Made by a program: the position numbers and the translations under genes | Notes under the pieces: model-generated | Database searches by the model: none | Told to the model about the DNA's origin: nothing | What the model saw: the letters and a program-made list of their open reading frames with translations, nothing else | Part shown: positions 1 to 7,822 of the stretch, one piece after another | Position numbering within the stretch: position 1 is the first letter of the stretch | How the letters are laid out: every line of letters begins with the position of its first letter | Assembly (NCBI GenBank): GCA_007134485.1 | Contig: SLKT01000009.1 | Location: 1-47,265, forward strand | Reading direction: 5' to 3' | DNA length: 47,265 nucleotides | Origin: Wenzhouxiangella sp. | GTDB lineage: Bacteria; Pseudomonadota; Gammaproteobacteria; Xanthomonadales; Wenzhouxiangellaceae

Positions 1-2440
1 CAGTTGGGTATTGGTGAAGGTACACACCACTTCCTCACCGCCGGCCAGCGAGACCTGTACCCCGGTGTCCTGGTCGATCAGGGTCGTGGCGCTGTCCGGT
101 CCGTCGGATACACAACTGATGTCGGTCAGGGCCCAGCCGTCCGGCACCGTTTCGGTGCTGGTGTAGTCACCGGGCTGGCCGCTGAACACGATCTGTTGGC
201 CATCGCTGATGGTGTCGGCCAGGTCGCCGGTGAAGACAAAGCCCTGCGGGCTGCCCGTCGGTTGCGTGGCCTTTTCAACGATGATCGTGCCGTCGGCGGT
301 GTTGACGAAGGTGCAGTTGACGGTGTCGCCATCGGTCACCTCGAAGTCGATCGCCATCGCCTCGGGATCGCCCTGCTGGAAGGTATCCAGGCCGTCTTCA
401 TCGATAATCGTGCAGTAGACATCGGTGAGGGTCCAGCCGGTCGGCGGGCCGAGTTCGAGAAAGCTGTACTGTCCGGCCGTCAACGCGCCGAAGTCTTCGG
501 TGGCGCAGCACGGGGTTGTCGTCAGCGTGGTACTACCGATGGTCGTGTCGTCTGCATCGCGCAGTTCAAAGTCGAAACTGCCCATGCCGCCGATGGTAGT
601 CTTGGTCAGGCTGACCGTGCCCTGCAGTGCGTTCTGGAAACTGCAGGTCACATCCTGGCCCGGCAGCAGGTCAATGACGACCTCCTGCTCGGCCAGATCG
701 AATGACCATTGTTCCGTGGATGCATCGCATACCGCCCCAAGCAATACCCAGCCGGCCGGCGGTCCCAGCTCGGTCACGTCAAAGGTGCCTGGTACCAGGT
801 TTTCGAAGGACACGGAGTTGGCAACCGAAGTGTCGATGCTGAACGCGCCCGGATCAAGCGTGCTGCTCTCGAACTCGAACTCCGCATCACCACCGGAGGC
901 CAGCTTCTCGATGGTCAGGCGGGCACGCCGTTGATCGGTGAAGGCACAGGTGACATGCTCGCCGGCGGCCACATCGATGGTGGCCGTGGCCGAGTCAATG
1001 TCAACTTCAGACTCATTGTCACAAGACAGGTCGACCAGATCCCAGCCGGACGGTACTGATTCGATGACGGTGTAGCTGCCCGGCAGCAGCTCGCCGAAGG
1101 TTTCGATTCCGACCCCGCCGCTGGTGTCAATGGAGAACAGACCGAAACTGCCACCGAATGTAAAGCTGCCGTCGCCACCGACGGTTTCCTTGACTATGGT
1201 GACGCTGCCCAGCTCCGTATTGGTGAACACGCATTGAGCCGTTTCTCCCGCGGCCAGGAAAACTCCGGCGCCGGTTTCGGTGACCTGGAATATGCTGCCC
1301 GGCCCGTCGGAGTTACAGTCGATATCGGTCAGTGCCCAACCCGGCGGCACGCTTTCGCTGCTTTGATAGAAGCCCGGCTGACCACTGAGAGAAAGCGTCT
1401 GACCATCCAGGAGCACACCGGACAGGTCGCCGGTAAACTCGAAAGGTTGGTCGCTATCGGGTGGCAGCGTGGCTTTCTCGACTACGAAGATGCCATCGGC
1501 AGTGTTGGTGAAGGTGCAACTGACCGAGTCGCCAAATTCCAGATCGAAAGTGATCGAAGCGGTCTGCAGATCGCCATCGATGATAGTCTCCAAACCGTCG
1601 GCGTCGATGATGTTGCAGGAAATATCGGTGAGCGCCCAGTCATCCAGCAGCGATGTCTCGACGAACGTGTACTGGCCCGGAACGAGCCCGGAGAACTCCT
1701 CCGATGCGCTTCCAGAGGTGGTCGTCAATGTGGTGCTGTCGATTTCTGCTCCCGCTTCATCCAGCAGTTCGAAGTCGAAACTTTCATCACCGCCAATGGC
1801 CAGCTTGTTGAGCACGACCGTGGGTCCCAACGCATTGATGAAGGTACAGGTTGCATTCTGTCCGGCACGCAGGTTGATGAATACCTGGCGGTCTTCCGGC
1901 ACGTACTCCCATTGCTCTGGATCGACATTGCAGACCACGTTCAGCAGCGTCCAGCCGGCGGGCGGTTCTTCCTCAATCACATCCCAGGTCAGCGAAGAAG
2001 GCAGGTCCTCGAAGGTGATGGAATTGACGCCCGCGCTGTCGAGGCTGAATTCGTCCGGATCAAGCGTCAAGCTGGAAAAATCGAATTCGGCATCGCCGCC
2101 GAAGGTGAGCTTCTCGATGGTCAGGCTGCCGCGCTCGGTATTGGAAAACCTGCACCGTGCCGTTTCACCGGCGGCCAGCTGGATGGCGGCCGTTCCCTCG
2201 ACCAAATCGACGCTGACCGAGCTTGCGCCACTGCAGCTGATGTCAGACAGGTCCCAGCCGGCCGGCAAGTCGGTTTCGTGCACGAAATAGCTGCCCGGTT
2301 CCAGCTCATCGAACAATCTGGAGCCACCATCATCGAGCGTGAAGCTTTCCACCAGGATGTCATTGGCGCCGAACTCGAAACTGAAGCCTTCACCACCTTC
2401 AGGGTCGGTAAACTTGAATACTTCAATGCTGGCGTGCTTG
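1..2440 (-). repeat. Higher-order coding repeat of about 1.2 kb (blocks of four SpaA-like domains)
   Basis: Within the large secreted protein, domains 3-6 (about 1213-2440) are repeated in order as domains 7-10 (about 1-1213). Matching landmarks are the plus-strand 15-mer ttctcgatggtcagg at 905-919 and 2111-2125 (offset 1206 bp, in frame) and the VEKAT codons at about 271 and 1474 (offset 1203 bp). Neighbouring domains inside a block differ more than equivalent domains between blocks, which indicates duplication of a four-domain cassette. Confidence 0.75.
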
Positions 2441-3720
2441 ACGTTGGTGAAGGTGCACTCGACATACTCGTCCTGCTCGAGATTGATGTTGGCTGTTGCA
2501 GTGCCCAGGTCAGTCAGGGAATCGTCGGAGCAACTGATATCGACCAGGTCCCAGCCGGGCGGGACGATTTCGGTGACCTCGTAGGAGCCCGGGCTCAGGT
2601 CCGGGAACAACTCGCAACACTCGCCGAGCACGGTAACCAGGTCAAAGTCACCCAAGTTACCGGTGAATTCGAAGGTGTCGTCGCCGCCCAGTGCGGTCTT
2701 GAGAATGCGGATGCTGCCGGGAACCGGTTCGGAGTTGATGAAAGTACAGGTCACCTCCGCGCTCGGCGCCAGGGTGACACCGCCACCGGCTGATTGCGGA
2801 TCATCGCCGTTGTCGCAGATGGCCGAGGTCAGGTTCCAGCCGTCCGGCACGATTTCGTCGATGGTGTAGTTGCCTGGCTCGACCGGATCGAAGGTCACCT
2901 GGCCTTCACCGCCGACCGTGGTGATGTCGAAGTCATCCGGCAGGGCAAAGCCCGGAAGGTCGGGGTTGCTGGTGGTTTCGAAGGTGAAGGTCCGATCGGA
3001 TCCCAGGACTACTTTTCGTATAGTGAGTGAAGCGGGCATGGGCAAGTCAGTGGGAATATCACCACAACCGCACTTGGACGGCGTGCCCGGAACTGTATCG
3101 TCGAGCCCACTACAGAATACGTTCTTGTTGTTTTCCCAGCTTGCACAAGCGTTGATATCCACGACGCCGTCACCGGTGGTGTCGCGGCACTCGATACGCA
3201 CTTCGCGCAGTTCCTTGAGCACATTGCGAGACCCAGGTGGCGGCGGCATGTCGCCGCACATGTCGCTATTGACTTCCGGGAATGGCTCGAGAAAGGTCGT
3301 GACGCCATCGATCGTGGTCGTATTCCAGTCGTTCGGGTCGGACGAGAATGGGAACAGGTGGCTGTGCAGGCACAGGTCACCGCTGATCGCACTCCCGCCC
3401 TCGAGGTTGACAAAAATGCCAATGCCATAGCGGTTGGGCGAGTTGGGCGTGACCAGCGCTTCGAGCACGACTTCGGCCTCACCGGGTATTCCCTGGGCGC
3501 AGGATTCGGTAATTTCGGCGGCAAAGAACTCTTGCAAGCGCACATCGTTGGCGGTGCAGTTGGCCGGGCTGAGGTACTGCCCGACACAGACATTGCCGAT
3601 GACGCCGTGGGCGGGTTCGGCTGCCGACGGTAGCATCAGCAGGACCACGGTCAACAGGGCAAAAGGAATCAAGGATTTCTTGATGGAGATAAAACCGGAC
3701 AGTCGCTGTAATGTTTGCAT
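1..3720 (-). CDS. Large secreted protein of tandem SpaA/prealbumin-like domains (C-terminus outside window)
   Basis: The minus frame starting at the ATG complement of 3718-3720 stays open for 1240 codons to the window edge, so its stop lies outside. An AGGGGA Shine-Dalgarno sits 6 nt before the ATG. Residues 1 to about 38 form a signal peptide (basic start, hydrophobic FALLTVVLLMLP, then AEPAHG). Residues about 39-225 are a Cys-rich N-terminal region with a calcium-loop-like DTTGDGVVDIN. From about residue 231 there are ten repeats of roughly 75-100 residues. Each starts like GSVTIVKETVGGDGSFTF, has PGSYTVIE then GW-L--I-C in the middle, and ends in CTFTNT or a variant. This matches the SpaA-like/prealbumin-like fold of surface adhesins and stalk proteins. 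I infer an extracellular or surface structural protein; ligand unknown. The long plus-strand ORFs here are antisense shadows in the same codon register. Confidence 0.85.
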   Translation of the reverse strand, partial: MQTLQRLSGFISIKKSLIPFALLTVVLLMLPSAAEPAHGVIGNVCVGQYLSPANCTANDVRLQEFFAAEITESCAQGIPGEAEVVLEALVTPNSPNRYGIGIFVNLEGGSAISGDLCLHSHLFPFSSDPNDWNTTTIDGVTTFLEPFPEVNSDMCGDMPPPPGSRNVLKELREVRIECRDTTGDGVVDINACASWENNKNVFCSGLDDTVPGTPSKCGCGDIPTDLPMPASLTIRKVVLGSDRTFTFETTSNPDLPGFALPDDFDITTVGGEGQVTFDPVEPGNYTIDEIVPDGWNLTSAICDNGDDPQSAGGGVTLAPSAEVTCTFINSEPVPGSIRILKTALGGDDTFEFTGNLGDFDLVTVLGECCELFPDLSPGSYEVTEIVPPGWDLVDISCSDDSLTDLGTATANINLEQDEYVECTFTNVKHASIEVFKFTDPEGGEGFSFEFGANDILVESFTLDDGGSRLFDELEPGSYFVHETDLPAGWDLSDISCSGASSVSVDLVEGTAAIQLAAGETARCRFSNTERGSLTIEKLTFGGDAEFDFSSLTLDPDEFSLDSAGVNSITFEDLPSSLTWDVIEEEPPAGWTLLNVVCNVDPEQWEYVPEDRQVFINLRAGQNATCTFINALGPTVVLNKLAIGGDESFDFELLDEAGAEIDSTTLTTTSGSASEEFSGLVPGQYTFVETSLLDDWALTDISCNIIDADGLETIIDGDLQTASITFDLEFGDSVSCTFTNTADGIFVVEKATLPPDSDQPFEFTGDLSGVLLDGQTLSLSGQPGFYQSSESVPPGWALTDIDCNSDGPGSIFQVTETGAGVFLAAGETAQCVFTNTELGSVTIVKETVGGDGSFTFGGSFGLFSIDTSGGVGIETFGELLPGSYTVIESVPSGWDLVDLSCDNESEVDIDSATATIDVAAGEHVTCAFTDQRRARLTIEKLASGGDAEFEFESSTLDPGAFSIDTSVANSVSFENLVPGTFDVTELGPPAGWVLLGAVCDASTEQWSFDLAEQEVVIDLLPGQDVTCSFQNALQGTVSLTKTTIGGMGSFDFELRDADDTTIGSTTLTTTPCCATEDFGALTAGQYSFLELGPPTGWTLTDVYCTIIDEDGLDTFQQGDPEAMAIDFEVTDGDTVNCTFVNTADGTIIVEKATQPTGSPQGFVFTGDLADTISDGQQIVFSGQPGDYTSTETVPDGWALTDISCVSDGPDSATTLIDQDTGVQVSLAGGEEVVCTFTNTQL

Positions 3721-3773
3721 CAATGTCCCCTGAGGAGAAGTTGGATTTATAAGTAAATCAGGTTTTGTGAAAT

Positions 3774-4451
3774 CTAGCCGGCGGCCAGGGCTTCCAGCCC
3801 CTGGCGGTCGGTAATGATGACCTCGCGGTTGTCAATCTTGATCAGTCCACGCGCCTGGAACAGGCTGAATGTGCGCGACAGGGTCTCCGGCGCCAGACCC
3901 AGAAAACGGGCCAGGTCACGCCGGCTGACCGGCAGCATCAAGCAGTTCCGGCTCAAGCCACGCAGGCGCTGGTGTTCAGAATAGTCGAGCAGGAATTCGG
4001 ACAGCCGCCGTTCGATGGGATGGCGTTCGATGTGCAGCAGGCGACTCAGTCGCAGCAGTTCCTGGTACATCGCCTGGACGGCAACCTGGGCGTTGCCTGC
4101 GCCATCGGCATCAAGCAGGGACTTGCGCAACAGCGGCAGCACCTGTACGTGTGCGGTGTCGAGGGCAACCACGCTGCTCTGTGCAGGAATATCGAGCAAC
4201 ACGTGGAAACCGACCACGTCACCGGGCCCATGCAGGCCGAGGATCTGTTCCTCGCCGTTGGGATATACAGTGTATCGTTTCAGATTGCCCGATCGGACCA
4301 GATAGGCGTCCTGGTTGGATTCGCCTGCATGAAACAGGTGATCCCCACCCTGAATGACACGACAGAGTTCGGCAGCCGGAACGTGACTGCCGAGTGTTCC
4401 TGGTGATGAAATCCGGCTCAAGGTCTCTGCCAGTACCGAAGAATTCATCAT
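3774..4451 (-). CDS. Crp/Fnr-family regulator, FixK-like (no Fe-S cluster)
   Basis: A 225-residue protein with an N-terminal cyclic-nucleotide-binding-like beta roll (about 30-140; LVRSGNLKRYTVYPNGEEQI and GPGDVVGF resemble FNR) and a C-terminal winged helix-turn-helix (SRRDLARFLGLAPETLSRTF, about 174-195). The N-terminal cysteine cluster of FNR is absent: the only N-terminal Cys is near residue 30. It is therefore unlikely to sense oxygen itself and resembles FixK. It is the last gene of a same-strand block after fixL-, fixJ- and receiver-like genes, so transcriptional control by the FixJ-like protein is a natural inference. An AGGAG lies 8 nt before the first of two ATGs. The leader holds an inverted repeat (4495-4511). 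Confidence 0.85.
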   Translation of the reverse strand: MMNSSVLAETLSRISSPGTLGSHVPAAELCRVIQGGDHLFHAGESNQDAYLVRSGNLKRYTVYPNGEEQILGLHGPGDVVGFHVLLDIPAQSSVVALDTAHVQVLPLLRKSLLDADGAGNAQVAVQAMYQELLRLSRLLHIERHPIERRLSEFLLDYSEHQRLRGLSRNCLMLPVSRRDLARFLGLAPETLSRTFSLFQARGLIKIDNREVIITDRQGLEALAAG

Positions 4452-4494
4452 GCCCTGCTCTCCTTAGAATCAGAAAGCCCAATGCGCCAAACAG

Positions 4495-4511
4495 GTTCCG
4501 AATCACGGAAC
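4495..4511. promoter_or_regulatory. Inverted repeat upstream of the FixK-like gene (possible operator)
   Basis: GTTCCG-AATCA-CGGAAC is a perfect 6-bp-arm inverted repeat, 44 bp upstream of the start codon at 4451. The position fits an operator or 5' UTR hairpin. It is not a canonical TTGAT-N4-ATCAA Fnr box. The binding protein is unknown. Confidence 0.35.
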
Positions 4512-4567
4512 CCACACAGGTATTGAGGCTATATCGGCAGGATGGTCAGGACAATTAGGGGATCCCC

Positions 4568-4954
4568 TTACCTTTCGACAATGGACTTGACGGCGCGCAG
4601 CCAGTGCGCCGGATTGCAGGGCTTGGCCATGACCTGGTCGGCTCCGGCAGCCAGCGCGCGGCTGGCCATCTCCCCTTCCGGCCAGGCAGTCAACACGATG
4701 GTGGGCAAATGGTAGTCGGCCGCCTTGAGTCGTTCGAGCAATTCGGCGCCGTTCAGGGCCGGCAGGTGCAGATCGACCACCAGGCAGGCCGGTTCATCGT
4801 TGGCCCGCCGGGGCTGATCCAGAAAGTCCTGGGCCGAAGAAAACAGTCGCACTTGCCAGCCATTGGAAGTGGCCAGCAAACCCAATGCGGAGCGCACTGC
4901 TTCATCGTCATCAATAATGTAAATCGTGGCGGTTTTGTCTGCTTCGGGTGTCAT
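4568..4954 (-). CDS. Single-domain response regulator receiver (CheY-like)
   Basis: A stand-alone receiver domain of 128 residues. The acidic pocket (IIDDDEAVR), phospho-acceptor Asp61 (VVDLHLP), switch Thr (IVLTAW) and conserved Lys (AKPCNPAHW) are all present, and there is no output domain. The frame is open back to the stop of the upstream gene at 5075, but the ATG at 4954 has GAGGG 8 nt upstream and begins just before the fold; the ATG at 4969 is an alternative. It lies between the FixJ-like and FixK-like genes, which suggests it competes for phosphate from the FixL-like kinase or tunes the cascade, as single-domain receivers do in other phosphorelays. That role is inference. Confidence 0.85.
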   Translation of the reverse strand: MTPEADKTATIYIIDDDEAVRSALGLLATSNGWQVRLFSSAQDFLDQPRRANDEPACLVVDLHLPALNGAELLERLKAADYHLPTIVLTAWPEGEMASRALAAGADQVMAKPCNPAHWLRAVKSIVER

Positions 4955-5074
4955 CCGGGTTGCCCTCATGACAAGGTGAGTGGCGGCCTGTGGATGAGGC
5001 GACATGAGGCTGCATTCAATCATGGATTGTGCAGCGACAGGATGACCCCCGTCAATGAAATTGCAGATGTGCAA

Positions 5075-5704
5075 TCAGTAGTCTGGGTTCAGTTGATCGC
5101 TGAGACGCGCCAGTTCAGCGACCGTTCGCAGGCCAAGCTTGTTCATTGCCCGACCTCTGTGTACCTCCACGGTACGCTCACTGATGCCCAGAGTCAGTCC
5201 GATCGTCTTGTTGGTCTTTCCATCCGCGGCCAACAGGGCGACCTCCCCCTCACGCGGAGTCAGTGTCGCGATGCTTTCATCAAGCGTCCTGAAAGCGGCC
5301 TGATGGGACAACCTTGATCGGTGCTCATTGATCGCTGCTGTGACTTGTGCCAAGAGCCTGCCCGCATCAAGACTGCTCTTCTCGACATAGTCGAAGGCGC
5401 CCCGTTTGAGTGCGGTCACCGCCGAGGGCACACTGGAGTGTCCGGTCAGAATCAGCACCGGCAGATTCCAATCCCTGTCCAGCAGGCATTGCTGAATCTC
5501 CATGCCGTCAATACCCGGTAGCTGCAGGTCCAGGAGCAAGCAGGCTGCACCGTCCGGAGCAGACGACTCGAGCAATTCTTCACCGCTGCTGAAAACACGG
5601 GTTTCGTGGCCGGCGGTCCGCATCAGAGTCACCAGGGCTTCACTGACCTCCGGATCATCATCGACGATGACCACCGTTCCGGAAACGTTTGTCCCGGCGG
5701 CCAT
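5075..5704 (-). CDS. fixJ: FixJ-like two-component response regulator (receiver + LuxR HTH)
   Basis: A 209-residue protein with an N-terminal receiver (VDDDPEV acidic pocket, phospho-acceptor Asp59 in LLLDLQLPG, Thr87, Lys109) and a C-terminal LuxR/GerE HTH (LTPREGEVALLAADGKTNK, then ISERTVEVHRGRAMNKLG, about 148-195). Domain order and size are those of the FixJ/TtrR/StyR group. Its ATG overlaps the stop of the upstream kinase by one base (TGATG), indicating translational coupling and a cognate pair. Phosphorylated FixJ proteins activate fixK in other bacteria, and a FixK-like gene lies downstream here. fixJ denotes family and context, not proven orthology. Confidence 0.88.
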   Translation of the reverse strand: MAAGTNVSGTVVIVDDDPEVSEALVTLMRTAGHETRVFSSGEELLESSAPDGAACLLLDLQLPGIDGMEIQQCLLDRDWNLPVLILTGHSSVPSAVTALKRGAFDYVEKSSLDAGRLLAQVTAAINEHRSRLSHQAAFRTLDESIATLTPREGEVALLAADGKTNKTIGLTLGISERTVEVHRGRAMNKLGLRTVAELARLSDQLNPDY

Positions 5705-7605
5705 CAGTCGGTAGGCCCTGCGGGCACGGTGAACTCGAAAACGGCGCCGCCTCGACGATGATTATGCGCACGAATGGAACCGCCGTGGCGATCAATGATC
5801 GACCGGCAGATCGAAAGCCCCTGCCCCAATCCCTGCTCCTTGGTTGTGTAAAAGGGGTGGAATAGCCGTTCCATGTCCACTTCGGGAATACCAGGACCCG
5901 AGTCTGCAATCACGAAACTGCACAGACCATCTTCATCACTGTGTGAACAGCTAACCTTCAGAGTGCGATCACCATCGACCGAGCGCATGGCGTCGATGGC
6001 GTTCTTGATCAGGTTGAATACCACCTGCTCGATTTGCACCCGATTAGCCACGCAGCAGATCGGGGTATCGTCAATGTCCAGCCGCACCTTTACCCTGGCG
6101 GATACCAGCTCATGATTGAGCAGGGCCAGCACGTTTCTGATCAATTGTTCGGGCTCATGCGCCTCGAGCTGGTCGCTTTGATCCTTGCGCAGGAATGCAC
6201 GCAATTGCCCGATGATCTCACCGGCGCGCTGGCCCTGTCGAGCAATCTGCGTGAATACGGGCAGAATCGTATCCACATCGACTTCCGGCTTGTCGAGCAT
6301 CATCCGACCCGCCTCGGCCAGGGTGGAGATCGCCATCAACGGGTGGCTGATCTCATGGGCCAGACCCGAAGTCACCTCGTTCAGTGCATTGACACGGGTG
6401 AGATGGGCGAGCTCGGCCAGGTGTTCCCGAGCTTCGCGCTCGGCCTGTTCGCGCTGGCTGATATCGTGAATGAATCCGACAAAGAAACGTCTGCCATCAA
6501 TGAACTCCGCCACGGCCAGCTGCAAGTCCAGGGGACGACCATCGCGATGCCGGCCAACCACCTCCCGCCCTCTTCCAATAATTTTTTTCTTGCCGGTTTC
6601 AATGTAGTCACGGATGAAGTCGTCATGACTGCCGGCCAGCGCCTCGGGTAACAATTTAGCCACATTGCGACCAATCAATTCATCAGCCCGGTAACCGAAA
6701 ATTTTCTCGGCGGCCGGATTGAAGTCCTGGACGACGCCGCTCTCGTCAATAGTCACGACACCGACAATGGCATTATCGACTATTGTCCGGAAGCGCCGTG
6801 TTTCCTCTTCGAGCGCCTCGCGCAGTCGATGCTGCTCGGTCATATCGACTGAAAGGATGTAGTAGCCATCGACTACTCCATCGTCGTTACGGCTCGGCAC
6901 ATAGGTGCCATGAATGAAGCGTTTACCACCAAGTGTGTATGGCACCTCACCGTGGTACACGGCAATCTCGCCGGCCATCGCCTGGGCGAATCGAGGCTGG
7001 AGCGTGGCAAATGCACGCTCACCGATCACCTTGGCCAGAGGCTGGCCAATCTGGGCTTCCGGATCCAGCCCGAACCAGTCCCGGTATCCCTGATTGGCGA
7101 AGCGGATGCGGTAATCCGAATCAACTTCGGCGACCAGGGCCGGCAAGGCATTGAACAATGCATGCAACTGTACCTGGTGTCCGGCCAGCGCCTTGCTGGT
7201 CCGGTCCAGTTCAGTGATATCGATGCCGGTGCCCACGAGATGGCGCGCTTTGCCATCCTTATCCACGAGAGCTGCATTGCGCCAGTGAATCAGGCGCCTG
7301 TCACCATCTCGCGTCAGCCAGTGATTGGTGAACTGATTGTCTGCCTCTCCGGTTTGCAGCCTTGTGGCGATTTCCTGTACCGCGGGCTGCTCATCGTCGG
7401 GAATCAGGGTCGTCCAGATTGACTGGCCAACGATTTCTGCTGAGGAAAATCCGGTCACCTTTTCACAGGCACGGTTGAACAGTCTGATTCGGCCCTCGGT
7501 ATCGAGTACCACTACCAGTAGATCCGAAATCCCGAGGAGGGATCGCAGCAATGCCGGATCCTGAGCCAAGTCCGGATCGGTAAAACCTGCCGGAATTTCA
7601 GGCAT
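5704..7605 (-). CDS. fixL: FixL-like PAS sensor histidine kinase, predicted haem oxygen sensor
   Basis: A soluble kinase of about 633 residues: PAS about 25-138, PAS about 148-262, PAS about 275-388, then HisKA/HATPase_c (numbering from the upstream TTG at 7617). The third PAS aligns with the haem PAS of Bradyrhizobium FixL. Its His331 in LLPEALAGSHDDF sits exactly where the proximal haem ligand lies, and Arg351 in IIGRGREVVG is 20 residues further on, like FixL Arg220. Phospho-acceptor His421 is in AHEISHPL; the N-box (NLIKNAIDA) and G-boxes (DSGPGI, GLGQGLSI) are intact. No membrane segment is evident. The ATG at 7605 has GGGAG 5 nt upstream and is preferred over the TTG. Inferred role: phosphorylates the coupled FixJ-like regulator under low oxygen. 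Confidence 0.87.
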   Translation of the reverse strand: MPEIPAGFTDPDLAQDPALLRSLLGISDLLVVVLDTEGRIRLFNRACEKVTGFSSAEIVGQSIWTTLIPDDEQPAVQEIATRLQTGEADNQFTNHWLTRDGDRRLIHWRNAALVDKDGKARHLVGTGIDITELDRTSKALAGHQVQLHALFNALPALVAEVDSDYRIRFANQGYRDWFGLDPEAQIGQPLAKVIGERAFATLQPRFAQAMAGEIAVYHGEVPYTLGGKRFIHGTYVPSRNDDGVVDGYYILSVDMTEQHRLREALEEETRRFRTIVDNAIVGVVTIDESGVVQDFNPAAEKIFGYRADELIGRNVAKLLPEALAGSHDDFIRDYIETGKKKIIGRGREVVGRHRDGRPLDLQLAVAEFIDGRRFFVGFIHDISQREQAEREAREHLAELAHLTRVNALNEVTSGLAHEISHPLMAISTLAEAGRMMLDKPEVDVDTILPVFTQIARQGQRAGEIIGQLRAFLRKDQSDQLEAHEPEQLIRNVLALLNHELVSARVKVRLDIDDTPICCVANRVQIEQVVFNLIKNAIDAMRSVDGDRTLKVSCSHSDEDGLCSFVIADSGPGIPEVDMERLFHPFYTTKEQGLGQGLSICRSIIDRHGGSIRAHNHRRGGAVFEFTVPAGPTD

Positions 7606-7668
7606 TTGAACTCCCAAGCCTCAGAAAAAGACGCATTCCTCTACACAACCATACAAGATTACCCCATT

Positions 7669-7724
7669 CGGCTTCAATACTGCGTCGACAAGCAGTAGCC
7701 TGCCAGACCATGGGCGCCACTACC
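7669..7724. repeat. Direct repeat, left copy (flanks hydrolase gene)
   Basis: The first 30 bp (7669-7698, starting cggcttcaatactgcgtc) recur at 9373-9402 with one mismatch. Weaker similarity on the same register, including cactacc, extends to 7724/9428. The offset is 1704 bp throughout. The surrounding 7606-7822 intergenic stretch separates divergent genes and holds nothing else I can name. Confidence 0.8.
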
Positions 7725-7822
7725 ATGAGCTCAGGTTAGATCAACCATGACTTCTTCCACTTAACAGTCATGGAAATTCCAGGCAGGATGAAATTGTATA
7801 AACAGATTCGAAGCGACATCCA

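Noticed and set aside
4-2793. Long plus-strand open frames (about 233 and 519 residues) in the left region
   Set aside because: They are in exact antisense register with the SpaA-like gene; the minus frame has the signal peptide and repeated domains, the plus frame has neither.
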